Part shown: positions 47,101-56,700 of the stretch, piece after piece
Position numbering within the stretch: the first letter of the stretch is position 1
Layout of the letters: each line of letters starts with the position of its first letter
The notes under the pieces: model-generated
The model's database searches: none
Seen by the model: the letters and a program-made list of their open reading frames with translations, nothing else
Told to the model about the DNA's origin: nothing
Assembly (NCBI GenBank): GCA_965277415.1
Contig: CBDICS010000070.1
Span: 86,914-150,913, forward strand
From: JAHDHW01 sp965277415
GTDB lineage: Bacteria > Bacteroidota > Bacteroidia > Chitinophagales > Saprospiraceae
Length of the DNA stretch: 64,000 nucleotides
Direction of reading: 5' to 3'
Made by a program: the position numbers and the translations under genes

Positions 47101-50100
47101 ATTACTGCCGGGCATTCAGTTTTATTTACCAATTACAACTGATCCGGTTACGATCAATTTTCATGAGTTTAATATTATTCTTGAAAATGTTGGTTTTGAT
47201 ATAGTTGGCAAAAATGGACAACCTATTGTTGATTTGGCTCGATTCAAATTAGGTGCTATTGACCCACGAGTTTTACTAAATATTAAATTTAATGAATCAG
47301 CATCACCAACAATAATTTTTGGTGGTAGTTTGACCTTGGCTGATATGGGAGTCTCTCTTGCTCCAAACCAATTGACGACCAAATCCAACAATCCAAATGA
47401 CCCGAGTGCAGGGAATAGTTCGAATCCAATTGCTAGTAATTTACTAGGATCGGGTACAGATAGTGAAGACTCAAAGGATGATAAGAATCCGCCAGCAGAT
47501 CCTACCTTCTCTGCTCAAGTTGCTTATGTTGATCAATTATCTGTTCAATTGATCAGTGGTAATGGAAATGGCGATGAAATTATCATCCCTGTTCAGCGTG
47601 CTTTTGGACCTTTATTCGTAGATAGCTTGGGGGTAGGTTGGGATGATAAAGATGAACAAAAACCATTGCTGGACTTCATTTTTACCGGTAATATAGGTCT
47701 GGCAGGACTCGATGTCTCTTTGATAGGACTTGAAGTAGGAATTCCCGTCAAAACGCCGACAGATTTTTCTGCCTATACTTTAGATCTAGCAGGTTTGGAT
47801 GTGAGTTATAAAGGAGGCAACGTTTCTATTTCCGGAGGCCTATTAGAACAAAAAGAACCTTTCTTACAATATACCGGTGCGGCAGTTTTGAAAGCCAGTA
47901 CCTTTTCTATAATGGCATTGGGATCTTATGCTCAGGTACCTGATAGTAGTGGTAAGAATGTAACTTCCCTATTTATTTTTGGTGCTTTGGATGCACCTTT
48001 AGGAGGTGTGCCTGCCTTCTTTATTACTGGCGTAGCGGCAGGGTTTGGATACAATCGCTCTATTAAAATTCCTGAGGTTGATAAGGTGATGGATTTTCCA
48101 TTAGTGTCTGGAGTTCTTAATGGAACTTTGACAGGTAGTAATGATCCAGCCAATGCTTTAGCAGAATTGGCGAATGTAGTGGCTCCTGAAGTAGGACAAT
48201 ATTGGCTTGCTGCTGGTTTGAAATTTAAGTCTTTTGAGTTAATCAATACGGCTGCTGTTCTTTTTATTTCGTTTGGGAAAAATTTCGAAATTGATTTACT
48301 TGGATTAAGTTACGCTTCCTTACCGCCAGAACTTCCAAAAGACTCTGCTTTGGCTTATTTTGAGTTAGCGATTAAAGTTTCTTTTAAACCATCGGAAGGC
48401 ATTATATCTGTTGAAGCTCAACTTACACCCAATTCTTTTGTATTGACCAAGGAATGTAAATTGACAGGAGGTTTTGCTTTTTTCCTTTGGTACAAAAATA
48501 TTACACAAACAATCGGTGGCAAACCAGTAGATATTCCAGCTGGCCAGTTTGTGATCACTTTGGGTGGTTACCATCCACAGTTTCAAGCACCTGCTTATTA
48601 TCCTACAGTACCTAGATTGGGATTCCAATGGATAATGGATGTGAGTGTTGGTAAAGTAAGTATCACTGGAGGAGCTTATTTTGCAATTTGTCCAACTGCT
48701 ATCATGGCAGGCGGTTATTTAAAAGTGCTCTTTGAAGCTGGGCCACTGAAAGCTTGGTTGGATGCTTATGCAAATTTCCTTATAGAATGGAAACCTTTCT
48801 TCTTTAGTGTTGATATTGGTATTACAATTGGTGCTTCATTTGGATTTACAGTTTCAGGGGTTTCAATTACCATCAAAGCAGAGCTAGGAGCTAAGCTTCA
48901 TTTGGAAGGACCACCTATTAATGGACAGGTAGAAGTTGACTGGTACGTGATTTCCTTTACAATACCTATTGGAGATAAAAAAACAGAGACCAATGATGCT
49001 AACCTGAAAAGCTGGGATGCTTTTGCTAATAGTTTTTTACCGCCGAACGAAACACCAGCGGCTACTCAAAAATCACTTAGTCGTAAAAAAACCAAAAGAA
49101 CTAAAGTTAAAGCAGCTAGTGCAAGTAGTAATGGTCAACAAGTCTTAAAATGGAATGCAGGTTCTGGTCTTCAAAATTCTAATGATACAGAGAATAATGG
49201 AGAAGATTCAAATTGGGTCGTTAGTATAATGTATTATTCTTTTAATGTTGCATCAGCCGTTCCTTCTAGTAAAGTGACTGTTAAAGGTTCGACGTATTCA
49301 GAAAATGGAAATCCAGTAGGGATACGTCCACTGGGTTATGTCAATACCCTAGAATCACCAATTGAGGTAATCGTAACGAATAATAATGCCGCTTCTGACC
49401 CTATTGATTTAGCATCAAGAGGAATGAACCTCTCCGCTGATTTAAATGGAGCTCCAGCAGCATTATGGTCGAAAAGTGGGATTAGTACAACACAAGCGCC
49501 AAGTGGAGATGATATGATTATAAAATCTGTTTTGATGGGACTCTCCATGACCGCAGATCAATACCTTGCTTTGGGTGAAATTCCTGCTTTCCCGATAGAC
49601 CGAATGAAATATACAGATGGCAGTGACCGCTTATTACCGTTTTACAATAAAATAAGATATAAAGCGCCAACTACAATTCTGGATCAAGACAAGGTGTATA
49701 CAACGATCATGAAAACGATCATGTCAGATGGTACAGATGTGGTGTATAATGTCGATGTGATTTCAAATAGAAATGCGATTTATACTGCGCTTTCATCATT
49801 GACAGCAGCGGCTATTTCCAGTACTTCTGGAAATCAGAATTTTAATACGGTATTGAATCAATCGACTTCCTTTAGTATTGATGCACCCACTAATCCTGAT
49901 CTTTCCGTAATGGCTTCTTCTGCTAATTTAATTTTGCAAGCTTTTCCAGTATTGGCTGCAATAGATGTTTATCAAAATGATGGGGAGACTATAGACCCTA
50001 CACCTTACACTCCGCCGACTACTGCTTCTTTAAAGGCACTTAGTTCAAAATATGTTCCTTCACCACCAGTGATGCAGGGTGTGCTAAGACGATACCGGGT

Positions 50101-51097
50101 GAATTCTAATATAAGGGCTGAGCAAGGATCATCATCTAATCAACATAAAGTTGTCAGTGGAAAATGGACTAGTTATACTGGCTTCGATAAATCTGGTATC
50201 CGTAAAAGGAATTCGAAATTGCGGGAGAAAGCCCGTACCGAAATTAAAAACCTTTTTGAAGGAGGAGCGATTGTTTGGAAGGTAGATACACAAGCAGCAC
50301 ATACATTAAATGTAAACGGAAATGTAAATGCCATCGTACACTGTTTTGATAAGTATCATGCTTTGCAGCGTATTAAAATTTTGAAAGATAGAACAACTTA
50401 TAAGCTTCCAAACCAAACAAGCCAAGTCGCAGTCGAAGCGCACAATCCTGCTGAACATGCTATAGTTGGATGGCAAGAAAATTCTATGTTGACAAAGATC
50501 AACCCAGTTTGGTCAATAGGTAATGGCTGTTTATTAAAGGTGCAAAATACCAAGAGAATAAGAGTGAATAAACGACGAGATGCACAGGGGACGGTAGAAG
50601 TTAGTCGGCTATTAGCAAACAATCTTGTGATGGGAGAAAATGATGCCCTTTCTCAAGGTTGGCATCAAACAGCCTTGCTATCTGAAAATCCTTATGTAGG
50701 CGTATTGGTCGAAGGAGGAACTTTTGATACGGTTCAAGTCAGCCTTGAAATTAATCAACTGCCATTGACACTTGGAAAATCGAAACCTATTCGAACCATG
50801 TCTTTGAAAAAGAAGCTGCTTTTAATTTTTGAAGTATCTAAATCAAAGCTTAGTGCTGGATCATATGTAGGAGTGATAACATATAGTGGAGAGGAGTCTC
50901 AACGAATAGTAGGTGTCTACAGCTTCGACGATTTAAGAAAATCTCCGAGTGCTATTTACTCCGGTTCATCCTTAAATGAAAATGCTTTAGAAATTGGTCA
51001 ATCCGATATCAAATCAACAAAAGTTGCTTTAAAGATTAATGCTCCTAAGAAACCTCGTGGATCAGCTGTAAAGAAGATTAAAATCGATGAAATGTAG
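41174..51097 (+). CDS. Array protein D: giant DUF6603-type protein (3307 aa)
   Basis: There is no signal peptide, transmembrane helix or type IX tail. Residues 1 to about 2100 appear to be six to eight divergent modules of about 250-300 aa. Each alternates a beta-rich part (LDLNFKINFSL, FSFDASVIIPL) with a helical part near LL.LLGL or ANLFIGALS blocks. A related loop recurs as KVSGNGDRNTPFQVSLL, VVSGSGTPETPWLVGIS and TITGTGTVLDPYLCPLP. Residues about 2110-2595 fit DUF6603 from memory (RAFGPLFVDSLGVGWDD, SIMALGSYAQVPD, FFITGVAAGFGYNRSI). A basic linker (SLSRKKTKRTKVKA) leads to a different 690-aa C-terminal part. The function is unknown; a long scaffold or hydrophobic groove is possible. Confidence 0.8.
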   Translation: MASHSKSKTNPQFVTDDVFEGGSGGNGVTFSGLDPVLGSLGVMIGLLKSIDATTNTYELINEWFLDPITNVESGFKANPRELGQLLGQLLGTLGGNALGLPQSDPAILGSWYPIQIKNNDGDYVPTGLYLVTIDNETEGSTAIGLGILRTWSVPIDTPVVDVNVWALLPAIVINSDGSFGLTFTDANSVNPISIGVAVEGSEGNSPIIDENGISFNGVKFSANINLAASPPFDVTLEVLALQLAGDAKPRNYSLADLEAITPQEILDTAANLFIGALSNRFPDQAEQILFMAPLFGLSQTIPNADPDSSVSLPILQWYDLFKIVNNGGDPAKPFIDWFNSITADPQLLSAWMTCLSGFLGFSSDKLKVSGNGDRNTPFQVSLLQVDIGQVNFTAASVVVDNGLRFFYPGLSFRLTPIGLADSGTVFIMESDLELAKFQLGGTPSVSLDLNFKINFSLENETENTPLINFQGYNVDKMFGGLSLGLISGSIVPYLELTNVIVPGQAEGVELADAANEFGTVNLLSPGQLAQVATVALSGQLQDLMGLNDNPTVLVKSIASLIGLTAPDSAGANWPTATLTPPFSVDGITNAIADPLNAWAKYYLDILEATEEIEGKLPFTYILQSFASLLQIGDTSIVVSGSGTPETPWLVGISIGDQTMPAYLTASNETINGNADNGLLLNLGFRFGPQLTISSVLIEPSLDLDALCLSFPKGESTTAKWFNSVSAQLKLPEGLSTPSVGGTVFSVSTAQLSGGWGQSNAWSWSMLVKEPTLQIGTADPVTGADLNFSEQSSLQDLVKESASTFGPFFANALGIFLLRTNTRVALLTSATFGLLTDFSQDDLFKESGLTWSGFTEIPLTSFSDPFGLLQQQIASNFSTADKAKSQIALLSWALSSAEKAPTITGTGTVLDPYLCPLPLGFDLPIWYDSSTEIIGIGLGRSDNFSYSSGTPAIAVNMLSQLRVIEYNLKSGAIVSSENAPSFNFQVTISNPAGNLVELGGELGSLGEAVLGFDLNIVNGSLQFKPIVTLIEAKLFGETEATDISLEDFLKPTFIAQSQQSFLNLLNRGIQFAIDEVKDQTLFQNAYNVLSLLGLALKRNPATAAGTDPYGINSSGWTGLLANPDTYIENQLLTFFETQENRTLLLEVFETIFDITIPDFPSQALDLFNGLDIVGPAEEFYPLYPQAVLEIASDPINSLTARFKALFDNTQALKKLSAELTKNINDLPPFGLLELTSTASGVVTLSLPSSNPFKIGANASGNENEAFLEISGSLALDFSNASLTATLNSYVPVLGLTLSNSFVATYKTGTVTLTPPTAMLIWGDGDRPAAAPLQLLPFNSNDFVNQVADIVPAYTLNIFLNAIFKSQLLEKYPVIQSVFDTLGIATKKVDDSNGALAENINWEMPSLLGLLFHPLDWLLSDSVLGTDGQFDISKLISKFSAFPSANYKPSSTDIDIAIGPNAAKNGINITGLPYGFFVEMSGDTALGAAVFSFGCAGIEIANNNGSLSNLLFSVSVSTDYQASFSGSLDLATTKGFPIFAEIGFDKTFALSITQGTPADPQLTLQLLPFTGWGKLAEGAATLAAAEVIQTVVPKILASLQEKGATTFVNALNTFGEKVPVGALVTSLIPIVSSGKSQTEITQELESTSLAWLKGLFESTQLNKTIEGVQAIFEAVPKVGTLIPTGGLLEYTPSDTLPLNLYFGLDDQNNLGLWVGLTVPKLKYLDISIGRTGIGVDLDTLSKLTFSFDASVIIPLDGINGPELFLKYDETTFFNLGFDPIGDITKSTKQSDLAVELVPVFFGKRLQQPNAGTLGEEVKQWLLAVIKNVLPRYVSVLVLNNESVLKWLQFNLFSPINSTTVELTPIELLVASTLVIESNEGEDKTIYSLNTIDKIKEITPLIFLGNLLQKLLESDVTLLTFDSGGSISIGENPNEAGAYGLRLAAPNFKIDALPNVVLQIGATDDSWIKNSWSQGADNKLLPGIQFYLPITTDPVTINFHEFNIILENVGFDIVGKNGQPIVDLARFKLGAIDPRVLLNIKFNESASPTIIFGGSLTLADMGVSLAPNQLTTKSNNPNDPSAGNSSNPIASNLLGSGTDSEDSKDDKNPPADPTFSAQVAYVDQLSVQLISGNGNGDEIIIPVQRAFGPLFVDSLGVGWDDKDEQKPLLDFIFTGNIGLAGLDVSLIGLEVGIPVKTPTDFSAYTLDLAGLDVSYKGGNVSISGGLLEQKEPFLQYTGAAVLKASTFSIMALGSYAQVPDSSGKNVTSLFIFGALDAPLGGVPAFFITGVAAGFGYNRSIKIPEVDKVMDFPLVSGVLNGTLTGSNDPANALAELANVVAPEVGQYWLAAGLKFKSFELINTAAVLFISFGKNFEIDLLGLSYASLPPELPKDSALAYFELAIKVSFKPSEGIISVEAQLTPNSFVLTKECKLTGGFAFFLWYKNITQTIGGKPVDIPAGQFVITLGGYHPQFQAPAYYPTVPRLGFQWIMDVSVGKVSITGGAYFAICPTAIMAGGYLKVLFEAGPLKAWLDAYANFLIEWKPFFFSVDIGITIGASFGFTVSGVSITIKAELGAKLHLEGPPINGQVEVDWYVISFTIPIGDKKTETNDANLKSWDAFANSFLPPNETPAATQKSLSRKKTKRTKVKAASASSNGQQVLKWNAGSGLQNSNDTENNGEDSNWVVSIMYYSFNVASAVPSSKVTVKGSTYSENGNPVGIRPLGYVNTLESPIEVIVTNNNAASDPIDLASRGMNLSADLNGAPAALWSKSGISTTQAPSGDDMIIKSVLMGLSMTADQYLALGEIPAFPIDRMKYTDGSDRLLPFYNKIRYKAPTTILDQDKVYTTIMKTIMSDGTDVVYNVDVISNRNAIYTALSSLTAAAISSTSGNQNFNTVLNQSTSFSIDAPTNPDLSVMASSANLILQAFPVLAAIDVYQNDGETIDPTPYTPPTTASLKALSSKYVPSPPVMQGVLRRYRVNSNIRAEQGSSSNQHKVVSGKWTSYTGFDKSGIRKRNSKLREKARTEIKNLFEGGAIVWKVDTQAAHTLNVNGNVNAIVHCFDKYHALQRIKILKDRTTYKLPNQTSQVAVEAHNPAEHAIVGWQENSMLTKINPVWSIGNGCLLKVQNTKRIRVNKRRDAQGTVEVSRLLANNLVMGENDALSQGWHQTALLSENPYVGVLVEGGTFDTVQVSLEINQLPLTLGKSKPIRTMSLKKKLLLIFEVSKSKLSAGSYVGVITYSGEESQRIVGVYSFDDLRKSPSAIYSGSSLNENALEIGQSDIKSTKVALKINAPKKPRGSAVKKIKIDEM

Positions 51098-51186
51098 CAT
51101 TGACATTGTTTACTGCTTGCCTCGAATACGAGATTTATCAAAGAGCGAAATTGAATAAGAGTTGCAAAAAAAATAAAAATTACGCA

Positions 51187-52710
51187 ATGAATTTTTTGAC
51201 AAATAAAAGTACAATAAGTCCGGGCGATATCCAGTTTTTCGATGCTATAGAGCCGCCTTTACTAGCTGGTGGCTATAGCCTATCGGCTAATCAGACCATT
51301 GATAATGTACCCAATCCTGATGGTCCAACTACTCCTACCTATACAACAAATAAGAGTTTTATAGTCAAAGGCCCACAGTTTTTTTTGAAAACTTCGGCAA
51401 TTCATTCAATGTATCCTCCTCCATTGGCTTTAGGTACTTTTGATAATGTTTTGCCTAATGTAGTGATGACGGATATGTCATTGCCTTGGTCAAGACCGAT
51501 CAATCCATTGAAGCCAGAAGAGCATAAAGGAGTACCTTGGATGGGACTATTGACAATTTATCCGGATGAAATAACACAAGGAGCTAAAAAGATCACAGAT
51601 ACGAATAAAGTACTAGGCCCTTTTTCGGTGTCGATTTCTGAATTGTTGACTCCAGGAGGAGATATCCAGGGGCCAGATTTAGACGCAGCAGATATTGGGA
51701 TCTCTATGGATACAAAAGTAACGGTGGTCGATATTGACTTTAAAACATTTCAGAGTATTGCACCAACCATAGAAGAGTTGCCATTTTTAGCACATGGCCG
51801 GGCTGTAAATACAGATGGTAAAGTCATGTTGGGCATGGAAGGAGATGGATACTTTTCTTTACTTATTGGCAATAGATTACCCAAAGCGGGAACGGAAGAT
51901 ACACCAGCCGTTAATAATATTTTTTTAGTTTCCTTTGAAGGGTATTCTGATTATTTGAGAGGAGGAAGTAGCTTACCTGATGGGAAGAAACTAATAAGGT
52001 TAGTATTGCTAAATTCCTGGAATTTCAAAGCCAGTGCGGCAAAGGCAAGCTTCTTGACTTTAATGGCTGACCTTTGTAAAGAGGGGAGAGGTGGAGTCAA
52101 ACTTATGCAAATGCCTGGTGCGAATGAAACCATAGAAAATGAGACCGCAAAAAAAGCATTGAAAATTGGCTATACCGCTTTGCAAAACGATATGAGGGTT
52201 GGGGAAACAGCTACTTCTTGGTATCGCCCTCCGCTAGTGCCAGCACCAACCAAAAGAGACCTTTCTACCAATTTTAATCCACCTTATTTGTACAGTGATC
52301 ATGCGATGCATTATGATCCGGAAAATGGAATCTTTAATCATACGTATAGTGCTGCCTGGCAAATAGGTCGCTTACTTGCGCTCTCTGATGGGAGCTTTGC
52401 AAAAGGGTTTTTTGAATGGCGAAATAATTATATCAATGACTTAAATGAACAATCTGCGCAAGATGAAATGAATAAGAATGCTGCAAGAGTAGGATCAGTA
52501 GATGTGTCTAAACAAACAAGTCCAGTAGGCATTGTTCAAGGTGTTCAATCTTTATTTGCAAATAAAATAAAAGATGTTGAATGGCCAAAATTCGAGGCAA
52601 GACAAGCATCTGCGCTGGGGGAACACCTCCCTGGTGTTTTGACAGAAGAAGAAAAGAACGATATCCTGGACAATGATGAAGACCCCTTAATGGTAATTCT
52701 TAATAAGTAA
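51187..52710 (+). CDS. Array protein E: unknown 507-aa protein
   Basis: The start is ATG 51187; the frame is open back to a TTG at 51100, but those 29 residues are basic and unconvincing. There is no signal peptide. Blocks that look conserved are KGPQFFLKTSAIHSMYPPP, LPWSRPINPLKPEEHKGVPW, MEGDGYFSLLIGNRLPKAG and NPPYLYSDHAMHYDPENGIF. I do not recognise a family. It lies between the giant protein (90 bp) and the next gene (11 bp). Confidence 0.7.
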   Translation: MNFLTNKSTISPGDIQFFDAIEPPLLAGGYSLSANQTIDNVPNPDGPTTPTYTTNKSFIVKGPQFFLKTSAIHSMYPPPLALGTFDNVLPNVVMTDMSLPWSRPINPLKPEEHKGVPWMGLLTIYPDEITQGAKKITDTNKVLGPFSVSISELLTPGGDIQGPDLDAADIGISMDTKVTVVDIDFKTFQSIAPTIEELPFLAHGRAVNTDGKVMLGMEGDGYFSLLIGNRLPKAGTEDTPAVNNIFLVSFEGYSDYLRGGSSLPDGKKLIRLVLLNSWNFKASAAKASFLTLMADLCKEGRGGVKLMQMPGANETIENETAKKALKIGYTALQNDMRVGETATSWYRPPLVPAPTKRDLSTNFNPPYLYSDHAMHYDPENGIFNHTYSAAWQIGRLLALSDGSFAKGFFEWRNNYINDLNEQSAQDEMNKNAARVGSVDVSKQTSPVGIVQGVQSLFANKIKDVEWPKFEARQASALGEHLPGVLTEEEKNDILDNDEDPLMVILNK

Positions 52711-52721
52711 AAAATTAACCT

Positions 52722-53699
52722 ATGCAATCTTGGGCAAATAGAAAAAATTTTCATCAATCAGTGGCTACTGCATTTTCAGATAATGCAACGGATCAATTGC
52801 CTCCGATTCTCACCGATGATTTGAAGCAATGGTTGGCACAACTTACCTTATTATATGGAGTGCCTATCGAATATTTGGTGCCGGATTATCGAATGTTGCC
52901 AACAGAGGCTATTCGCTTTTTTTACTTGGATCGAAATTGGCTTGATCGCCTGATTGATGGTGCTGTAAGTGTTGGTGTCTTATCTACTAAAGAGCAGATT
53001 TTTAACTTTACCTTTTTTAAGGAAATTTATGAACAAGTGGATGTTGCTCAACAGCAGGTGCGATCGACTATTAGAGATGAGTCTATTGTCACACCTACTG
53101 AAATAGGTGGAACGATCTCTGGATTACTGTTTCGTTCGCAAGTGGTGACAGACTATCCCGGTGTTGAAATAAATGCTTATGATAAAACTGGAGCCTTATT
53201 GAAAATACTGCGAATGGATCGGCTTTCTAACAGTCTGCTTATTTGCATTTTTAATGGTGTGCCTGTTAATGTAGAGTTTATAGAACCTAGTGAAGGATTG
53301 CATTTTGGAATCCAAAGAGAAAAAGATAGTACCACTTTTGATGTTAACTTAAGAGGGCTGGGTTTTCAAAATGACCCACCAAACCCTGCTAAGTATCCAG
53401 GCGGTTCACAAATAATAAACCCTCCCGGAAGCGGGCAAGTCGTTCAAGCATCGGGCAATATTTTGACAGGGGATAGTGAAGGTGTTATTGATATTATTGG
53501 ACTGGTTAGTAATATTGAAGACGAAATGGGAAAGGTGCCAGCACCTAATCCATTATTGAACCCTGAAACTGGTTCATCTAATCTAACTCCTGGTGGTTTT
53601 GCTATTCAAATGGTGGTTACAGCTGGGCGTCAAGCGTATAAAAACGATGATGGACTATGGCCATGTGAATATCCACTTCCTGCTCAAATTATTATATGA
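52722..53699 (+). CDS. Array protein F: unknown 325-aa protein
   Basis: The protein has no signal peptide. The N-terminal block LTLLYGVPIEYLVPDYRMLP, EAIRFFYLDRNWLDRLIDGA looks strongly patterned and likely conserved in other phyla (impression from memory only). The second half is beta-rich with a Pro/Gly stretch (INPPGSGQVVQASGN). The TEIGGTISGLLFRSQVV segment may begin a second domain. It is 11 bp after the previous gene and 36 bp before the next. Confidence 0.7.
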   Translation: MQSWANRKNFHQSVATAFSDNATDQLPPILTDDLKQWLAQLTLLYGVPIEYLVPDYRMLPTEAIRFFYLDRNWLDRLIDGAVSVGVLSTKEQIFNFTFFKEIYEQVDVAQQQVRSTIRDESIVTPTEIGGTISGLLFRSQVVTDYPGVEINAYDKTGALLKILRMDRLSNSLLICIFNGVPVNVEFIEPSEGLHFGIQREKDSTTFDVNLRGLGFQNDPPNPAKYPGGSQIINPPGSGQVVQASGNILTGDSEGVIDIIGLVSNIEDEMGKVPAPNPLLNPETGSSNLTPGGFAIQMVVTAGRQAYKNDDGLWPCEYPLPAQIII

Positions 53700-53735
53700 T
53701 ATACCAATTAATAACCAAAAAGAAACAGAACTGTT

Positions 53736-56700
53736 ATGGCAAGTAATTCCATTAAAATGAAAGTATGGCCTGGACCACGAGTAATGGTACCTTTAGCAAC
53801 AGATGTTTTGTTGGTCGGAAAAAATGACCTCCCTCAGGAAGGACATGAAGATTCTACAGGAACTGCTTTAGTAAGTAATAAAATAAAATATTGGGATTTA
53901 TTTCTTCGCAATACATTGGGCACTATTGAGCCCGAGCTTTTTAGTGTCGTTAGTCGAAGTGATCACCTTCAACCCGGTGCACATATCATGTGGACCTTAC
54001 CTTATGCTCTGCGAAAAGGAAAGCAAGTGGATGGCGTAGATAATGATGGTGATGTGGCATTTCCTTTGGTCCCTAATCGGTGGTTGGTCACTCGTTTGGA
54101 GTATAAAAGTATTACAGATGGATCGATTCCAACGATAATTTCTCATGTAGTAAAAAGTGATGTCATTTCTGATGGCGGACCTCCACCTGCTCCTCAGTCA
54201 AAAAGTCAATACCCATTTAATGCCAATAACTTTCCAGTAAATACGATTGGTGAAAGTGTCCCACTTGATCAATGGGATGGAGATTTGCCTCCTGAAAATA
54301 CAAGTGTCGAGCTAAAAGCTGCTGGACCTGCAGCTTTATCTTGGTCTGTAACCTACGATAATGTCAGAGAGGTCTTTGGTTTTTATGATGATTCCCTTAG
54401 TGAAAATGCTTCTTCCAATACACCATATTATTATACCTATTCGATTATTGGTTGGTATATTGACCCTGATAATGATGTGTTGATTGATTTGCCTACGACT
54501 GATAATACGGCTTGGCAGGCTCAGATTCAAAATGAATTTATGTGGACAGTTGGAGAATCTGATACGGATGTAGAAAATGCAGTTGAAGCCTGGACAAAAT
54601 GGCAAGCAGATCATGGCCTTACCGGAGTTTTTGATCCGTCCAAATTAAATTTACCAGAACAGTCAAAGAAAGCGATAGAAGCTTGGCACACTTGGCAACA
54701 GGCTAATGGCGAAATTAATGAACAACCGGATTTAGCGAAACAACTACTTTGCCATTCTATGGTGGGCATGGTCAAATGGGAAGGCGAGACGATTGCTTAT
54801 GGCTCTGGTGTTCCATTAGGGACAAGAGAATTACCTACGATTGCGATGGGCAATAATTCTGTGGAGGCTATCGCAACTTATATGGCACATGAAATTGTCA
54901 ATAATCCCGGGAATCCACAACCACCTAGCGACATTCCATTAATTGCAAGATCTTTGGAGGCTTTCCAAAAAGACCTTTTATATGATTATCAAAAAGATCC
55001 TATAAAGGTTGAAAACCAATTGCATGATGCCCGATTTACAATTTCTCCTGCTGGGATAGAATGGATTGTCGTCCGAGCAGAAAGTGATACAGATGATCCT
55101 TCGACGAAAGCAGGAAGACAATCTATTCCTTTGAATGAAGAGCAGACCCAAGCTTTGACCGATTTAAATACACTGCAAAGCACATTGAATGCATTGAATA
55201 ATACCATTGCAAGTCAACGTAATGAACTATTCATGCTCAATTATAAATTGTATGTCATTAGTATTCAAAGGACTAATCCAATTCCACAATGTGTACAAGA
55301 TAAGGTTCTCCAAAGTTTTGATGCACTGAAAGCCGAATTGCAAAAAAATATTGATCAACAGACAAGTGAAACGTCAACGATTACTGATAAAACTACTGCT
55401 TTAAGCAATTTATTAGGAGCTGACTTTATATTGAAATCAGCAGAACTTCCTGGTTTCGCTGCACCTAATGATCCAGTGATTATGGTTGCTGGAGCAGATT
55501 TGGATACAAAACTATCTGCGAGTTCAGTCAATATGAATTTTGAAATGCTGGACGTCAGGTATACGGGACAATTTATTACGCAACTGGAAGTGTCATATGA
55601 TTTTCAGGGGACAAGTGAATCCTTTCCGATAAACGCAACAGATCTTCTTGACGAAATTACTTTCCCCAGTTGGAAGGCTTTTCCAAAAGAAGTAATGGAT
55701 CTTTGGGTAGAAACCCTTCTTTTAGATTTGAGTACAGCCTCTATTATTGCAATAATTTATTTTGATAAACGAGGAATATCTGAAAGCACCTATACGGCTA
55801 AAACCCAAAATGGTGGAACAGAATCTCCTTTAGAAGAATTAACTAAAATCATTCAAACCAACCAAAGTAAAATATATAATGACGCTGATGAATTACAAAT
55901 CCCGAAGGCAGCATTAGTCGCTGCTGCTGGCTTCCTCGGTATTCCACCTGCTCATGCGGCTATTGCATTTAGAACAAAACAACCGTGGACACCTATCTTT
56001 ATGGATTGGAAAGTAAAATGGTTTCCCAATTCTTTAGACTCTACTACTCCTTTAGAAGATTGGGAATTAGCAGAATTAGATTATCTCTGGGAAGGTAAAA
56101 ATATTTCAGATGAAAATGCCTTGACTTTTTCTGGAAGATCAGTGCTCAATCCTTCTATCGCTCAAAATATACAACTCAAATTATCAACCTTTAAGGATGA
56201 TCCTAATTATGATGACTTGCCTGACTTTATAAAAGATGATTTAGAATACGCAGCTGGGCGAATTAAGAATCTCGATATATTGACTCAATCTATTAGTGGT
56301 TTTACAGAACAACTGATCACCAAAACTTTATTGGCTAGTTCACCTTTTGAAAACAATGATCCAGAGGATATTAATTCATTATTGAAAGGTGCAAATGAAA
56401 GCTTTGCACCGGAATTATCGACGACTGATTGCCCTTGTACAAATCCAAACTCATCTGGTTCACCTCAAACTTATTCCCCAATTCGATCTGGACATTTTCA
56501 ATTGCTTAATGTATGGATAGTTGATTCATTTGGACAAATTATGTTTGGAAGAGACCTACCAATAGGATCGCCTGATAATACGCCAATGACGACAGTGCAA
56601 TGGTCAGAAAGTTTATTGACACCTGATAATTCAGAAAATGGTTCAGGCTTAACCTTAGAAAAATTTGGACAACTTCCACCACGATTATCACAAGCAGCAA

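Noticed and set aside
51100..51186. TTG-started 29-residue N-terminal extension of the 536-aa frame
   Set aside because: The ATG at 51187 gives a typical start, and the extension is basic and low in plausibility.
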